Source of the DNA: an archaeon
GTDB lineage: Archaea > Asgardarchaeota > Hermodarchaeia > Hermodarchaeales > Hermodarchaeaceae
Direction: 5' to 3'
Length of the DNA stretch: 5,942 nt
Assembly: GCA_016550485.1 (NCBI GenBank)
Contig: JABXGV010000045.1
Coordinates: forward strand, 1 to 5,942
Shown here: one piece after another, positions 1-5,350 of the stretch
Layout: each line of letters opens with the position of its first letter
Numbering within the stretch: the first letter of the stretch is position 1
The notes under the pieces: generated by a model
The model's database searches: none
Told to the model about the DNA's origin: nothing
Seen by the model: the letters and a program-made list of their open reading frames with translations, nothing else
Made by a program: the position numbers and the translations under genes

Positions 1-742
1 GTTCGTTTCTCTTCAACCTGAGGAGAGCTCTGTGGATGTTGTAGAAGGGGAAGAGCACGCTGACCACGCCTATTCCAATGAATATTGGCATGGGGGAGAA
101 TACGATCTCGAGGAGTGAGAGGGCGGGGCTGCCCACCATGCTGACAGCGACGCCTATCGAGATGGCTATGAAGTAGAAGAGGGAGAACCACAGGGCGAGC
201 ATGTTGAGCCCCCTGAAGTTCTCGATCAGCCCGGAGGAGAGCTCCACCTTCAAAGGTTGACGGGATATGAGGATGACAGTTAGCCAGATCGAAACGCCCA
301 TCCAGACGCCGGTGCCGACCAGAAGGTACATAAAAAATACGAAGAGCACCTCCCAGATGATGTGCAGTTTTACGCCCTCCAACATCATCAGCTGAAATCC
401 TTTGGGTGCGTCAGTTAAAGTAAAGACGAATATCAGCGCAAACAGGACGCAGGGCGCGAAGCTGAAGCTGTATCTCTTGATCCTTGCAGCGAGGCGCTGG
501 AAATCGGGTTCGTCGAGGTCCACCAGCGCTTTGAAGGAAGTGATCGTGTCTGGCAGGGCTTTCTGGATCATGTATGAGCCGAACAGAACAATGAAGCCGG
601 GGCCGAAGAACGACTGATAGATCCAGATGTCGTAGATGTAATCCATCGTTAGCCTGTCGAGTGAATGGACCAGGAGGCCAGACAACCAGATTGACAGTAG
701 CAGGGCAAACCTCAGCGCCATCTGAAGGGTCAAGCTGTCCAT
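1..742 (-). CDS. Multi-pass membrane protein, C-terminus beyond window
   Basis: Unrecognised integral membrane protein; the frame is open from the start to the left edge, giving 247 residues so far. Hydrophobic segments are visible at about residues 9-26, 45-60, 92-110, 127-160 (probably two helices), 181-203 and 207-235. They are separated by a charged loop (about 74-90, LDEPDFQRLAARIKR). The visible end (NIHRALLRLKRNE) looks like the start of a cytoplasmic helical or coiled-coil tail. The start is uncertain: ATG at 742 is the first ATG, but the frame stays open back to a TAA at 839-841, and the upstream codons (around IIEAGIALPKDRIWIEQLF) read like protein, so a TTG start at 796 is possible. 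No Shine-Dalgarno sequence is evident for either. It is clearly GC-richer than the genes to its right. Coding status is well supported by length and hydrophobic periodicity; function unknown. Confidence 0.75.
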   Translation of the reverse strand, partial: MDSLTLQMALRFALLLSIWLSGLLVHSLDRLTMDYIYDIWIYQSFFGPGFIVLFGSYMIQKALPDTITSFKALVDLDEPDFQRLAARIKRYSFSFAPCVLFALIFVFTLTDAPKGFQLMMLEGVKLHIIWEVLFVFFMYLLVGTGVWMGVSIWLTVILISRQPLKVELSSGLIENFRGLNMLALWFSLFYFIAISIGVAVSMVGSPALSLLEIVFSPMPIFIGIGVVSVLFPFYNIHRALLRLKRNE

Positions 743-840
743 GTTTATGGGCAGATAACTGAACAACTGCTCAATCCAGATCCTATCCTTCGGCAAAGCT
801 ATACCGGCTTCAATTATTTTCCTATTTGATAACGTTTCTT

Positions 841-846
841 AAAAAA
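841..846 (-). terminator. Possible T-run terminator after the BASS gene
   Basis: Six T residues on the minus strand, about 130 bp past the stop of the 977-1915 gene and before the next minus-strand gene. Archaeal transcription often ends at short T tracts without a hairpin, so this could end the permease transcript. It is only a short homopolymer, so the call is weak. Confidence 0.2.
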
Positions 847-861
847 TTGTCAATCAATCTG

Positions 862-882
862 CACTGCGCGCGCGCTCTAGTG
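862..882. repeat. Alternating GC tract between short inverted arms
   Basis: A pure alternating purine-pyrimidine run (GC)5 at 866-875 sits between CACT (862-865) and AGTG (879-882), in an otherwise AT-rich intergenic gap. Such a tract can adopt Z-DNA, and on RNA it can fold on itself. Similar CG-alternating stretches occur in the inverted repeat copies further right. No function can be assigned. In the same gap (877-942, minus) a 21-codon hydrophobic ORF with a TTG start is present but unsupported. Confidence 0.4.
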
Positions 883-976
883 ATCGGTTTCGATACTAAG
901 CGAATTGCGGATGACAAATAGTAAGAATGATAGTGCGATCAATAGGGATACGGGGTAAGTTCCCTTTGTTCAGGCC

Positions 977-1915
977 CTAACTTCGCACGCGGTGTTTCTT
1001 CAGATCCAAAAAGATGACATAGGAAAGCATGAAGACGGTTTGAACCGTTGAAGGTATTGCGGTCTGTTTACCGAATAGGGTCAACGCTAGGCCTGCTGCA
1101 AACCCGGCATTTTTAGACGTGCCGAGCAAAACCATGCTTATAGCCCTCTTAGGGTCCAACCGCAGTAACCGTACACCTCTTTCGATCACGTATCCAAGCA
1201 AGAAGGTGGTTGTTACGGTGATCGTTGCTGCTGGGATTAACGATGACGGCCGACTGAGAATGACTTCTCGATTCAAACCTACTACCGTGTAGACGACCAA
1301 GAAGAAGCTCCAGTTTATGAGGGCCCCTCTCACCGGTTCTATCCTCGATGCCACACCGGTGTGGACTAAAATGCGTGAGAGAACTAGCGGGATGATTATC
1401 AGTTCGATAAGGGTGGTGAATAGTTTGATCTGGAATCCGGAGTTTAATCCTAGAAAGGTGAGGAGTATCAGTGGCGTGGCGATGAAAGCTCCGAGATAGC
1501 TAGCCATGCAGCCAATGAGGGAGAACTCCACGTCTCCATCCAAGAAGCCCGTGAAAGGAATCACCCCTACTGCAGGTGGAACGGCTGCCAGGACAACGAA
1601 CCCGGTCCTGATAGGCCCTTCGAGGACGAGTAGTCCACTTAGAATGATAATGAGACCTCCGAGCACAATGTAGTTCATCGTGACACCGGCCAGGAGTGGA
1701 GCCAGCAATTTACGTGGATAACGAAATAGACTCCCCGTGACACTTGTTGTTGAGAGCATCATCACGAAGGCCAGCACTGGAAGAACCAACTTTTCGGTCC
1801 AGTAGGCACCCTGGCCTAAAAGAAAGCCTAGTGCCAACGCAATAGATAGAAGAACATTCCGATTTTTTAAGGGGCTTATGAGTTTAAACAATGAGCCTGA
1901 CAATCGTTTATACAC
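977..1915 (-). CDS. BASS-family permease (bile acid:sodium symporter-like)
   Basis: 312-residue polytopic transporter of the bile acid:Na+ symporter superfamily, acting in the cytoplasmic membrane and probably driven by sodium. About ten hydrophobic segments are visible (roughly 21-36, 42-57, 69-93, 105-121, 131-156, 165-183, 199-214, 225-243, 256-281, 286-303), the usual BASS layout and length. Two family landmarks are present: the broken-helix region around 111-149 (AAVPPAVGVIPFTGFLDGD followed by a small-residue helix ending in ATPL) and the C-terminal repeat equivalent around 264-277 (LGTSKNAGFAAGLA), which resembles the QNxxLA-type sodium-binding crossover. The substrate cannot be read from sequence; organic anions, pyruvate-like acids or an ACR3-like oxyanion are family possibilities. 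Start is GTG at 1915: an in-frame stop lies 14 codons upstream, there is no upstream ATG, and it follows a TATA box at the right distance for a leader of about 15 nt. It is transcribed alone or as first gene ahead of the 1-742 gene, about 235 bp away. Confidence 0.85.
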   Translation of the reverse strand: MYKRLSGSLFKLISPLKNRNVLLSIALALGFLLGQGAYWTEKLVLPVLAFVMMLSTTSVTGSLFRYPRKLLAPLLAGVTMNYIVLGGLIIILSGLLVLEGPIRTGFVVLAAVPPAVGVIPFTGFLDGDVEFSLIGCMASYLGAFIATPLILLTFLGLNSGFQIKLFTTLIELIIIPLVLSRILVHTGVASRIEPVRGALINWSFFLVVYTVVGLNREVILSRPSSLIPAATITVTTTFLLGYVIERGVRLLRLDPKRAISMVLLGTSKNAGFAAGLALTLFGKQTAIPSTVQTVFMLSYVIFLDLKKHRVRS

Positions 1916-1951
1916 CCTTTTTTTAAAACTGGGAAGTGAAATTGTTGAATG

Positions 1952-1965
1952 TATTTAAACTTTCC
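1952..1965 (-). promoter_or_regulatory. Archaeal BRE/TATA promoter of the BASS gene
   Basis: On the minus strand GGAAAG (BRE-like, 1960-1965) is directly followed by TTTAAATA (1952-1959), a near-ideal archaeal TATA box. The TATA centre is about 40 bp from the GTG start at 1915, predicting transcription start near 1930 and a leader of about 15 nt. Confidence 0.7.
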
Positions 1966-2052
1966 TTTGGGTTTGGGTGGGGTGTAAAACTTTATTCAAC
2001 ACACACTTTCCATGAATTTGCGCGGCGCGACGCTCAGCAGTTTGCTTTCAAG

Positions 2053-2223
2053 CTACTTGTTGTCGGGTATCAGTGTCTCTACAGCAACGGTGGACGCTAA
2101 GGCGATAAAGAAGAGTATAATGTATCCTCCGAAAGTCATGCCTGTTCCCTCCAAGAATAGTATGACGATAACGGCCAGGACGAATATCCAGACAAAGGCG
2201 ATGATCAACTTCTTGCTTTCCAT
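2053..2223 (-). CDS. Small two-helix membrane protein (56 aa)
   Basis: Short gene encoding 56 residues that start MESKKLIIAFVWIF and end in LIPDNK. Two hydrophobic stretches are visible, about residues 6-24 and 33-50, joined by a short EGTGMTFGG turn; the N-terminus is basic and the C-terminus polar. It is best read as a helical hairpin in the membrane. The start is fixed by a perfect GGAGGT seven bases upstream of ATG. Function not recognised. It lies upstream of the BASS gene on the same strand, with about 137 bp between the genes and the BASS promoter in that gap, so the two are probably transcribed separately. It is divergent from another tiny membrane gene at 2459. Longer ORFs overlapping it in other frames (2012-2275 plus; 2048-2254 minus) lack a ribosome binding site or membrane-like or globular character and are taken as shadows. 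Confidence 0.75.
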   Translation of the reverse strand: MESKKLIIAFVWIFVLAVIVILFLEGTGMTFGGYIILFFIALASTVAVETLIPDNK

Positions 2224-2231
2224 AACTTACA

Positions 2232-2237
2232 ACCTCC
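2232..2237 (-). promoter_or_regulatory. Shine-Dalgarno site of the 56-aa gene
   Basis: GGAGGT on the minus strand, with eight bases before ATG at 2223. It is the only full-length Shine-Dalgarno match in the window and decides both start and frame of this small gene. A TATA-like stretch (TTATAT, around 2270-2275 minus) lies about 35 bp further upstream and could be the promoter. Confidence 0.75.
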
Positions 2238-2415
2238 GAATCTCGTTGAGCCAATTTGGGAATGGTGGAATATAATGAAATGCTTTTGCGCGTACATTTT
2301 TTTTGGGGAAATGCTCATTCGTGTAAGCGTAATAATACAGAATCTTACATGTGTTACCCGGGATAAATTCGTAGTAGCGATGAGGTGGCTGTCATTGGCG
2401 CATTTGGTGTTAATG

Positions 2416-2422
2416 TATATAA
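2416..2422 (+). promoter_or_regulatory. TATA box upstream of the 55-aa gene
   Basis: TATATAA at 2416-2422, about 40 bp before the ATG at 2459. This predicts a start of transcription near 2445 and a leader of about 14 nt. No Shine-Dalgarno match lies before the ATG, so initiation on a short leader is likely. The box sits in the 235-bp divergent region shared with the 2053-2223 gene. Confidence 0.55.
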
Positions 2423-2458
2423 CTTACGCTTTTTACTCAGAAAACACGTGACAGCTAG

Positions 2459-2626
2459 ATGATTTCTAGTCTAAAGATTATGCTTTTTGGAATTATGGTA
2501 ATGCTCTTAATAGGCTTCATACTGGCCTTTACAGCAATAGACCTCCGTGGACTTGAGTACATCTTATTCATTGTAGGGTTTGCTATCGGCGTATATGGTC
2601 TTTTCAAACAGGATGTGCCAGAGTAG
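2459..2626 (+). CDS. Small two-helix membrane protein (55 aa)
   Basis: ORF of 55 residues starting MISSLKIMLFGIMVM and ending GLFKQDVPE. Two hydrophobic segments are visible at about residues 6-24 and 34-49, separated by a charged turn (DLRGLEY). This is the same general build as the 56-aa protein on the other strand: basic N-terminus, two helices, short acidic tail. The sequences are not obviously homologous. No catalytic motif is seen and no family is recognised. Start at ATG 2459 follows the TATA box at 2416 with a short leader; in-frame Met8, Met13 and Met15 are less likely because they would cut into the first helix. It is convergent with the 36-codon ORF of repeat copy A. The bases after the stop contain several TTTT runs that could end transcription. 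Confidence 0.65.
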   Translation: MISSLKIMLFGIMVMLLIGFILAFTAIDLRGLEYILFIVGFAIGVYGLFKQDVPE

Positions 2627-2825
2627 AAGCAATCAAAGAAGACTAATTCGCATAATTTCTCCAGTTTTGAATCAGACGAAGCGATGTTTTACACATATTC
2701 TTTTAGAATTTCGACAAGAAATCTGTTCCTTGAAGTTTGTTGTACTTGTAATACAGGTACACGCTATTCCGCAGTGTTGTACTTCCTACGCGCGCGTTCC
2801 GAGACTTTCATGTATAGAGTTCAAT

Positions 2826-2844
2826 ACGCGCGCAGCGCGCGCGT
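2826..2844. repeat. CG-alternating palindrome in copy A
   Basis: Perfect 8-bp arms ACGCGCGC and GCGCGCGT around a 3-nt centre AGC. On the coding strand of the 36-codon ORF it lies about 60 bases past the stop, so it could be an RNA hairpin at the transcript end. No T-run follows directly, which argues against a classical terminator. The alternating CG arms could also form Z-DNA. Conserved without change in copy B. Confidence 0.75.
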
Positions 2845-2906
2845 GGGATTTCGACAATTCTCTAAATGTATAATGTACAAAATAGCCGTTAAAAATGGAT
2901 GTAGTT

Positions 2907-3017
2907 CTATGTGACTGAAAGTGTTATTAAAAGAGCTAACGAATTTAGGATTATTACACCAACCATTCTAGTCATTAATCGTTGCTCCCAATCGATATAT
3001 ACCTTTTCTTTAGACAT
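2907..3017 (-). CDS. Single-helix membrane peptide, copy A (36 aa)
   Basis: ORF of 36 codons inside repeat copy A, on the minus strand. It starts MSKEKVYIDWEQRLM, a polar amphipathic head, followed by a hydrophobic helix at about residues 18-36 (MVGVIILNSLALLITLSVT) that ends the protein. It would be a membrane peptide with a cytoplasmic N-terminal head. The ATG at 3017 is preceded by a strong BRE/TATA box about 33 bp upstream, giving an almost leaderless message. The same frame, length and stop are kept in copy B, where the start is TTG. Differences are confined to the head (residues 4, 5, 7) plus Ser26 to Thr, and the helix is nearly unchanged. No family recognised; a toxin-like or regulatory membrane peptide is a possibility, not a demonstrated role. 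A 63-codon GTG ORF on the other strand (2911-3102) competes for this stretch but has no promoter. Confidence 0.5.
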   Translation of the reverse strand: MSKEKVYIDWEQRLMTRMVGVIILNSLALLITLSVT

Positions 3018-3046
3018 ATTATTTCCAACGAGCGCGATTGAACGGC

Positions 3047-3061
3047 TTTATATATTCCTTT
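3047..3061 (-). promoter_or_regulatory. BRE/TATA promoter of the copy A peptide
   Basis: TATATAAA on the minus strand (3047-3054), preceded by a purine-rich AAAGGA (3056-3061). The TATA centre is about 33 bp upstream of ATG 3017, predicting a leader of about 7 nt. The 21-bp palindrome at 3073-3093 lies directly upstream and is well placed for a regulator. Confidence 0.6.
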
Positions 3062-3067
3062 GTTTGT

Positions 3068-3235
3068 TCAGCGCGTGCGTGATGCACGCACGCAAATTGT
3101 GAGTGTGGTTAATAATTTTCCAAAAAATAACGTGTCCCGATGGCGATGCTCTGAAGGCTGGTTGCTGCTAGGTAATGTGCTTGATGAGAGAAATACTATA
3201 TACGGCAGGGCCAACCATATGATCAATTCGATCAT
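3068..3235 (-). CDS. Possible small secreted or membrane protein running into repeat A
   Basis: ORF of 55 codons starting MIELIIWLALPYIVFL, a short signal-anchor-like hydrophobic segment at residues 2-16, followed by a Ser/Pro/His-rich polar stretch. A GGTGA sequence nine bases before the ATG could be its ribosome binding site; it overlaps the stop of the preceding remnant (3245-3247). The last third (from about residue 42) is encoded by the edge of repeat copy A, including its 21-bp palindrome, and reads as low-quality sequence ending ASRTR. The real gene may have been longer and been cut when the repeat arrived, or the ORF may be chance. Weak call. Confidence 0.25.
   Translation of the reverse strand: MIELIIWLALPYIVFLSSSTLPSSNQPSEHRHRDTLFFGKLLTTLTICVRASRTR
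3073..3093. repeat. 21-bp palindrome upstream of the copy A promoter
   Basis: Perfect 9-bp arms GCGTGCGTG and CACGCACGC around the 3-nt centre ATG (plus strand). It sits about 12 bp upstream of the BRE/TATA of the 36-codon ORF, a position typical for a dimeric regulator site, and close to the repeat boundary. The centre reads the same on the plus strand in both repeat copies, although the repeats themselves are inverted. Confidence 0.8.
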
Positions 3236-3244
3236 CTTTAGTCT

Positions 3245-3434
3245 TCACCATGCGCGTCGTTTTAGTGCCTTACTCATTTTATTAACTGAATCCATTTCTC
3301 TACGCTTGAGCTCTTCAAGAAGCTGTTTGGCCCTCTCAACAATTCTAAGATTCAATCAGGTCGTCTTTTTGAATGAAAGGCTAGAGATAAACGTTTTCTA
3401 TGGTAGTGTAACTCTTTGAGCCTGATAAATACAT
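3245..3434 (-). pseudogene. Possible decayed small DNA-binding (ribbon-helix-helix-like) gene
   Basis: Downstream of the DUF1015 gene, two adjacent minus-strand frames together look like one short protein. From ATG 3434 one frame reads MYLSGSKSYTTIENVYL, a TAG, then PFIQKDDLIES and another TAG. A second frame (3245-3355) then gives LRIVERAKQLLEELKRRE and a basic helical tail ending ALKRRAW. A beta-strand-like start followed by a long charged helix would fit a ribbon-helix-helix regulator or antitoxin, but no diagnostic motif is present. Alternatively only the 36-codon TTG-started ORF at 3245-3355 is real. The charge periodicity of that segment suggests it was or is coding. The broken reading requires at least one stop and one frameshift. 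Confidence 0.3.
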
Positions 3435-3464
3435 CTTCTGAAGTCGCTGATAGAGGCTGAAACC

Positions 3465-4736
3465 TTATAGAGTGGAGTAGGAGACTCCTTGCGCTATGTT
3501 ATATGAATGAATCAAAAGACCTGAACGTAGTTTTGGTTCAAACCACGTTGACTTTGGAGGCATCACTAGACCTGAGTCGGCAACTCGCATCAATTCCTCC
3601 ATGCTAGTAGGGAAAAGCGCGAATGCTACCCTCATGCCCTCAGAATCGACTCGTTGTTCTAATTCATCTAGGCCACGGATGCCGCCTATGATATCGATAT
3701 TTGGGTCGGTTCGCGGATCTTTAATGCCCAAGATCGGCGCGAGGAGGTTGTCTTGCAGGATGGAAACATCAAGACTTTCTATAGGGTCGTCCTTATCATA
3801 CATTCTTGGTTTAGGCGTCAGCAGATACCACATTCCTTCGAAATACATACCGAAGGTTCTTTTTCGTTTTGGCTTTTTTTCTTTATACCCTTCTAATATC
3901 TCGAATTTCTCCGTTATTTTTTCCAGATATTCCTGATCGGAATGGCCGTTCAGTTTTTTTACCACTCTATTGCATTCCATTATCCGTAGATCTTCCGCCG
4001 GGAAGACGGTTGCTATGAAGAAGTTGTATTCTTCACTTCCATTATGATTGGGATTACACTCCCTACGTCTTTCCGCAATCTCTACTGCGGCAGCTGCCCT
4101 GTGGTGCCCATCCGCTATGTAGATATGAGATATCTGAGAGAAATGCTCCTTTATCTTCTCGGTCAAATCATCTTCTACACGCCAGACCGTGTGTCGAATG
4201 CCATCTTCACCGGTGAAGTCGTATAATGGCTGCCCTTGAACGGCTTTGTCGACAATCTCCTCGATGTCTTTACGCCGCGGATAGAATGAAAACACAAGCC
4301 CTGTATTGGCGTTCAAGGCGTTGATATGCCTCATGCGGTCCTCTTCCTTTTCTTTCCTCGTCAGCTCGTGTTTCCTTATTTTATTATCCCAGTAATCCTG
4401 GGCAGAGACGCAACCTACGAGGCCGGATTGGCCGCGGCCCTCCATGACCTGACGGTAGATGTAGAAGCCGGGTTTTTCGTCCCGTATCAGCCAGCCTTGT
4501 TCCTTAAATTTCTTAAAATTATCTTTTGCCTTCGCATAAACCGCATCATCGTATGGATCTACCCCGGGATCTAGATCGATCTCGGGTTTCACCACATGGA
4601 GGAAACTGAACGGGTTACCTCCGGAAATTTCGCGTGCCTCAATCGAGTCAATTACATCGTAAGGGAGAGAGGCAATTTTCTTTGCTAGTTCTTGATTCTT
4701 GGGACGAACAGCTTTAAAAGGCCTGAAAACGACCAT
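3465..4736 (-). CDS. DUF1015 family protein
   Basis: 423 residues, full length for the DUF1015 family, a widespread soluble cytoplasmic family in bacteria and archaea. Signature blocks are visible in order: RPFKAVRP (5-12), LPYDVID (24-30), NPFSFLHVVKPE (41-52), the central KHELTRKEKEEDRMRH (122-137), NANTGLVFSFYP (142-153), YIADGHHRAAAA (206-217) and the C-terminal GLVMPPKSTWFEPKLRSGL (389-407). The ADGHHR block resembles the nucleotide/phosphate-handling DHHR-type motif of ParB/sulfiredoxin-fold proteins, which include the archaeal free-serine kinase SerK. A kinase-like or nucleotide-dependent activity is therefore a reasonable inference, not shown here. All family blocks appear intact, so the gene is probably functional. 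ATG at 4736 agrees with the usual family N-terminus; there is no Shine-Dalgarno sequence, and a TATA box about 30 bp upstream suggests a very short leader. It stands alone between the two inverted repeats. Confidence 0.92.
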   Translation of the reverse strand: MVVFRPFKAVRPKNQELAKKIASLPYDVIDSIEAREISGGNPFSFLHVVKPEIDLDPGVDPYDDAVYAKAKDNFKKFKEQGWLIRDEKPGFYIYRQVMEGRGQSGLVGCVSAQDYWDNKIRKHELTRKEKEEDRMRHINALNANTGLVFSFYPRRKDIEEIVDKAVQGQPLYDFTGEDGIRHTVWRVEDDLTEKIKEHFSQISHIYIADGHHRAAAAVEIAERRRECNPNHNGSEEYNFFIATVFPAEDLRIMECNRVVKKLNGHSDQEYLEKITEKFEILEGYKEKKPKRKRTFGMYFEGMWYLLTPKPRMYDKDDPIESLDVSILQDNLLAPILGIKDPRTDPNIDIIGGIRGLDELEQRVDSEGMRVAFALFPTSMEELMRVADSGLVMPPKSTWFEPKLRSGLLIHSYNIAQGVSYSTL

Positions 4737-4763
4737 TGGAACTCAAATTAGTCCTAGTTATTC

Positions 4764-4773
4764 AATAATTTTA
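4764..4773 (-). promoter_or_regulatory. TATA-like box of the DUF1015 gene
   Basis: TAAAATTATT on the minus strand, with its centre about 32 bp before the ATG at 4736. This predicts transcription start within about 10 nt of the start codon, in keeping with the absence of a Shine-Dalgarno site. The match to the TATA consensus is moderate and the surroundings are AT-rich. Confidence 0.4.
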
Positions 4774-4875
4774 TCACCTAGCATACATGGTCTGGAACAA
4801 AGCCGATACGAGAGTTGCTTCCAGGGAAGTATCCCTTAAGGCAAATAAAGAGAGTGAGAAGACAGTCTAAGTCGT

Positions 4876-5028
4876 CTATCGCGCGTTAATTAAACACGAT
4901 ATCCTCTCAGGGGAATTAAAGTTGAACCCGTCCAGGAATTTGTTCAGCTTCGTGAAGACATTATCATAGGCTCTGATTTTGAACTGCTTCGCCAGAGTCC
5001 AACCAGGTCCTGTGGATGAGTTGTTCAT
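4876..5028 (-). CDS. Possible 50-aa hypothetical protein
   Basis: ORF of 50 codons beginning MNNSSTGPGWTLAKQFKIR and ending in CLINAR. It is rich in Lys, Asn and Phe with an amphipathic middle (about residues 11-36), and has no membrane segment. It starts one base after the stop of a 24-codon hydrophobic ORF (5030-5104, MLVSAMTLTAMLDLYKIRRF...), so the two may be a coupled pair or one gene split by a frameshift. A weak AGGT lies about four bases before the ATG. No family recognised; it could be a relic, like its neighbour on the other strand. Confidence 0.3.
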   Translation of the reverse strand: MNNSSTGPGWTLAKQFKIRAYDNVFTKLNKFLDGFNFNSPERISCLINAR

Positions 5029-5078
5029 CTTACCTACCGAGATAGAATCTTCTGATCTTGTAGAGGTCTAGCATCGCT

Positions 5079-5102
5079 GTTAGTGTCATAGCTGACACTA
5101 AC
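5079..5102. repeat. Perfect hairpin with 10-bp arms
   Basis: GTTAGTGTCA (5079-5088) and TGACACTAAC (5093-5102) are exact reverse complements around the spacer TAGC. It lies 45 bp upstream of the CoA-transferase fragment, so it may be an old operator for that gene or a binding site for a dimeric regulator. As RNA it would be a stable stem-loop in either direction. No T-run follows that would make it a bacterial-type terminator. Confidence 0.8.
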
Positions 5103-5146
5103 ATGATAAGCAAGTCCCCAATTTTAGTGGGAAGGTGTAAACCTTG

Positions 5147-5350
5147 ATGGCCCTCACGGGGGATAACTGTGCTCGACCTGACCTAGGTTCAGGCTGGACC
5201 GATATGCACCATGCTCCTGGCGGGGCTGGGCGCTGAGGTCATTAAGGTTGAGCGCCTAGGAGGAGAACTCGGAAGAAAGTATCCCCCGACGACAAAAAAA
5301 AGTTGAACCTGGACCACGAGGGCGAGAAATTTAATGCACTCAGATTAATC
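5147..5350 (+). pseudogene. CaiB/BaiF (class III) CoA-transferase N-terminal fragment
   Basis: Relic of the N-terminus of a class III CoA-transferase (family of formyl-CoA transferase, CaiB and related enzymes that move CoA between carboxylic acids). ATG 5147 reads MALTG. A run of five G (5158-5162) then shifts the frame by one, and the second frame reads ITVLDLT, a TAG at 5184-5186, then VQAGPICTMLLAGLGAEVIK and VERLGGELGRKYPP. The block LDLTxVxAGPxCTMLLAxLGAEVIKVE is the family's Rossmann-like N-terminal signature, and the TAG stands where Arg is usual. After the A-run at 5293-5301 the reading returns to the first frame with KKKLNLDHEGEKFNALRLI, matching the family's next block (KxSxxLDLKxxEGxxxxxxLV) but with the intervening residues lost. 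The catalytic Asp region and everything after it (about 85 % of a typical 380-400 residue protein) are absent. A ribosome binding site relic AAGGTG lies nine bases before ATG. Clearly dead. Confidence 0.8.

Larger units (their letters stand above)
2738..3104 (+). repeat. Inverted repeat copy A (at least 365 bp)
   Basis: This stretch matches the reverse complement of 5576-5942 without gaps (paired positions sum to 8680). By hand count about 24 of 364 positions differ, or roughly 93 % identity. The right boundary is sharp: similarity stops at about 3101-3104. The left boundary cannot be placed because the partner runs off the window end at the base matching 2738. The unit holds a minus-strand promoter, a 36-codon ORF, a 10-bp CG palindrome (ACGCGCGCGT, 2788-2797) and two larger palindromes. 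No transposase, terminal inverted repeat or target duplication is evident, so it is best called a repeated non-autonomous element or gene-carrying repeat of unknown type. Confidence 0.95.
4737..5146. other. 410-bp stretch without a firm gene
   Basis: Holds the DUF1015 promoter, a 27-codon plus-strand ORF (4787-4870, hydrophilic, no ribosome binding site), a possible 50-codon minus-strand ORF (4876-5028), a 24-codon minus-strand ORF (5030-5104) that overlaps the perfect hairpin at 5079-5102, and the relic ribosome binding site of the CoA-transferase fragment (AAGGTG, 5132-5137). None of the short ORFs shows a recognisable family. Confidence 0.5.

Noticed and set aside
402..617. 71-codon plus-strand ORF
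   Set aside because: It is antisense to the well-supported membrane protein at 1-742 and has low-complexity basic/serine composition.
877..942. 21-codon hydrophobic TTG ORF on the minus strand after the BASS gene
   Set aside because: It has no ribosome binding site and ends in the CG tract. The hydrophobic segment is suggestive but the length is too short to support a gene.
2380..2451. 23-codon hydrophobic ORF beginning MRWLSLAHLV on the plus strand
   Set aside because: It overlaps the TATA box proposed for the 55-aa gene, has no ribosome binding site or promoter of its own and is very short.
2911..3102. 63-codon GTG-started ORF on the plus strand of repeat A, with a 79-codon relative on the minus strand of repeat B (5530-5769)
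   Set aside because: Most differences between the copies change amino acids in this frame, there is no promoter or ribosome binding site before the GTG, and in copy B the frame runs through the repeat boundary into unrelated sequence. The opposite-strand 36-codon frame has a promoter and a coherent membrane helix.
3060..3419. 119-codon ORF on the plus strand spanning the repeat A edge
   Set aside because: It is mixed Arg/Ser/Leu-rich sequence without domain-like blocks, starts inside the repeat, and lies antisense to segments with better coding character. No promoter or ribosome binding site.
5184..5186. In-frame TAG in the CoA-transferase signature read as pyrrolysine
   Set aside because: The gene also has a frameshift, a deletion and a missing C-terminus, so it is a relic. 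The TAG stands at a usual Arg position and is one substitution away from AGG.
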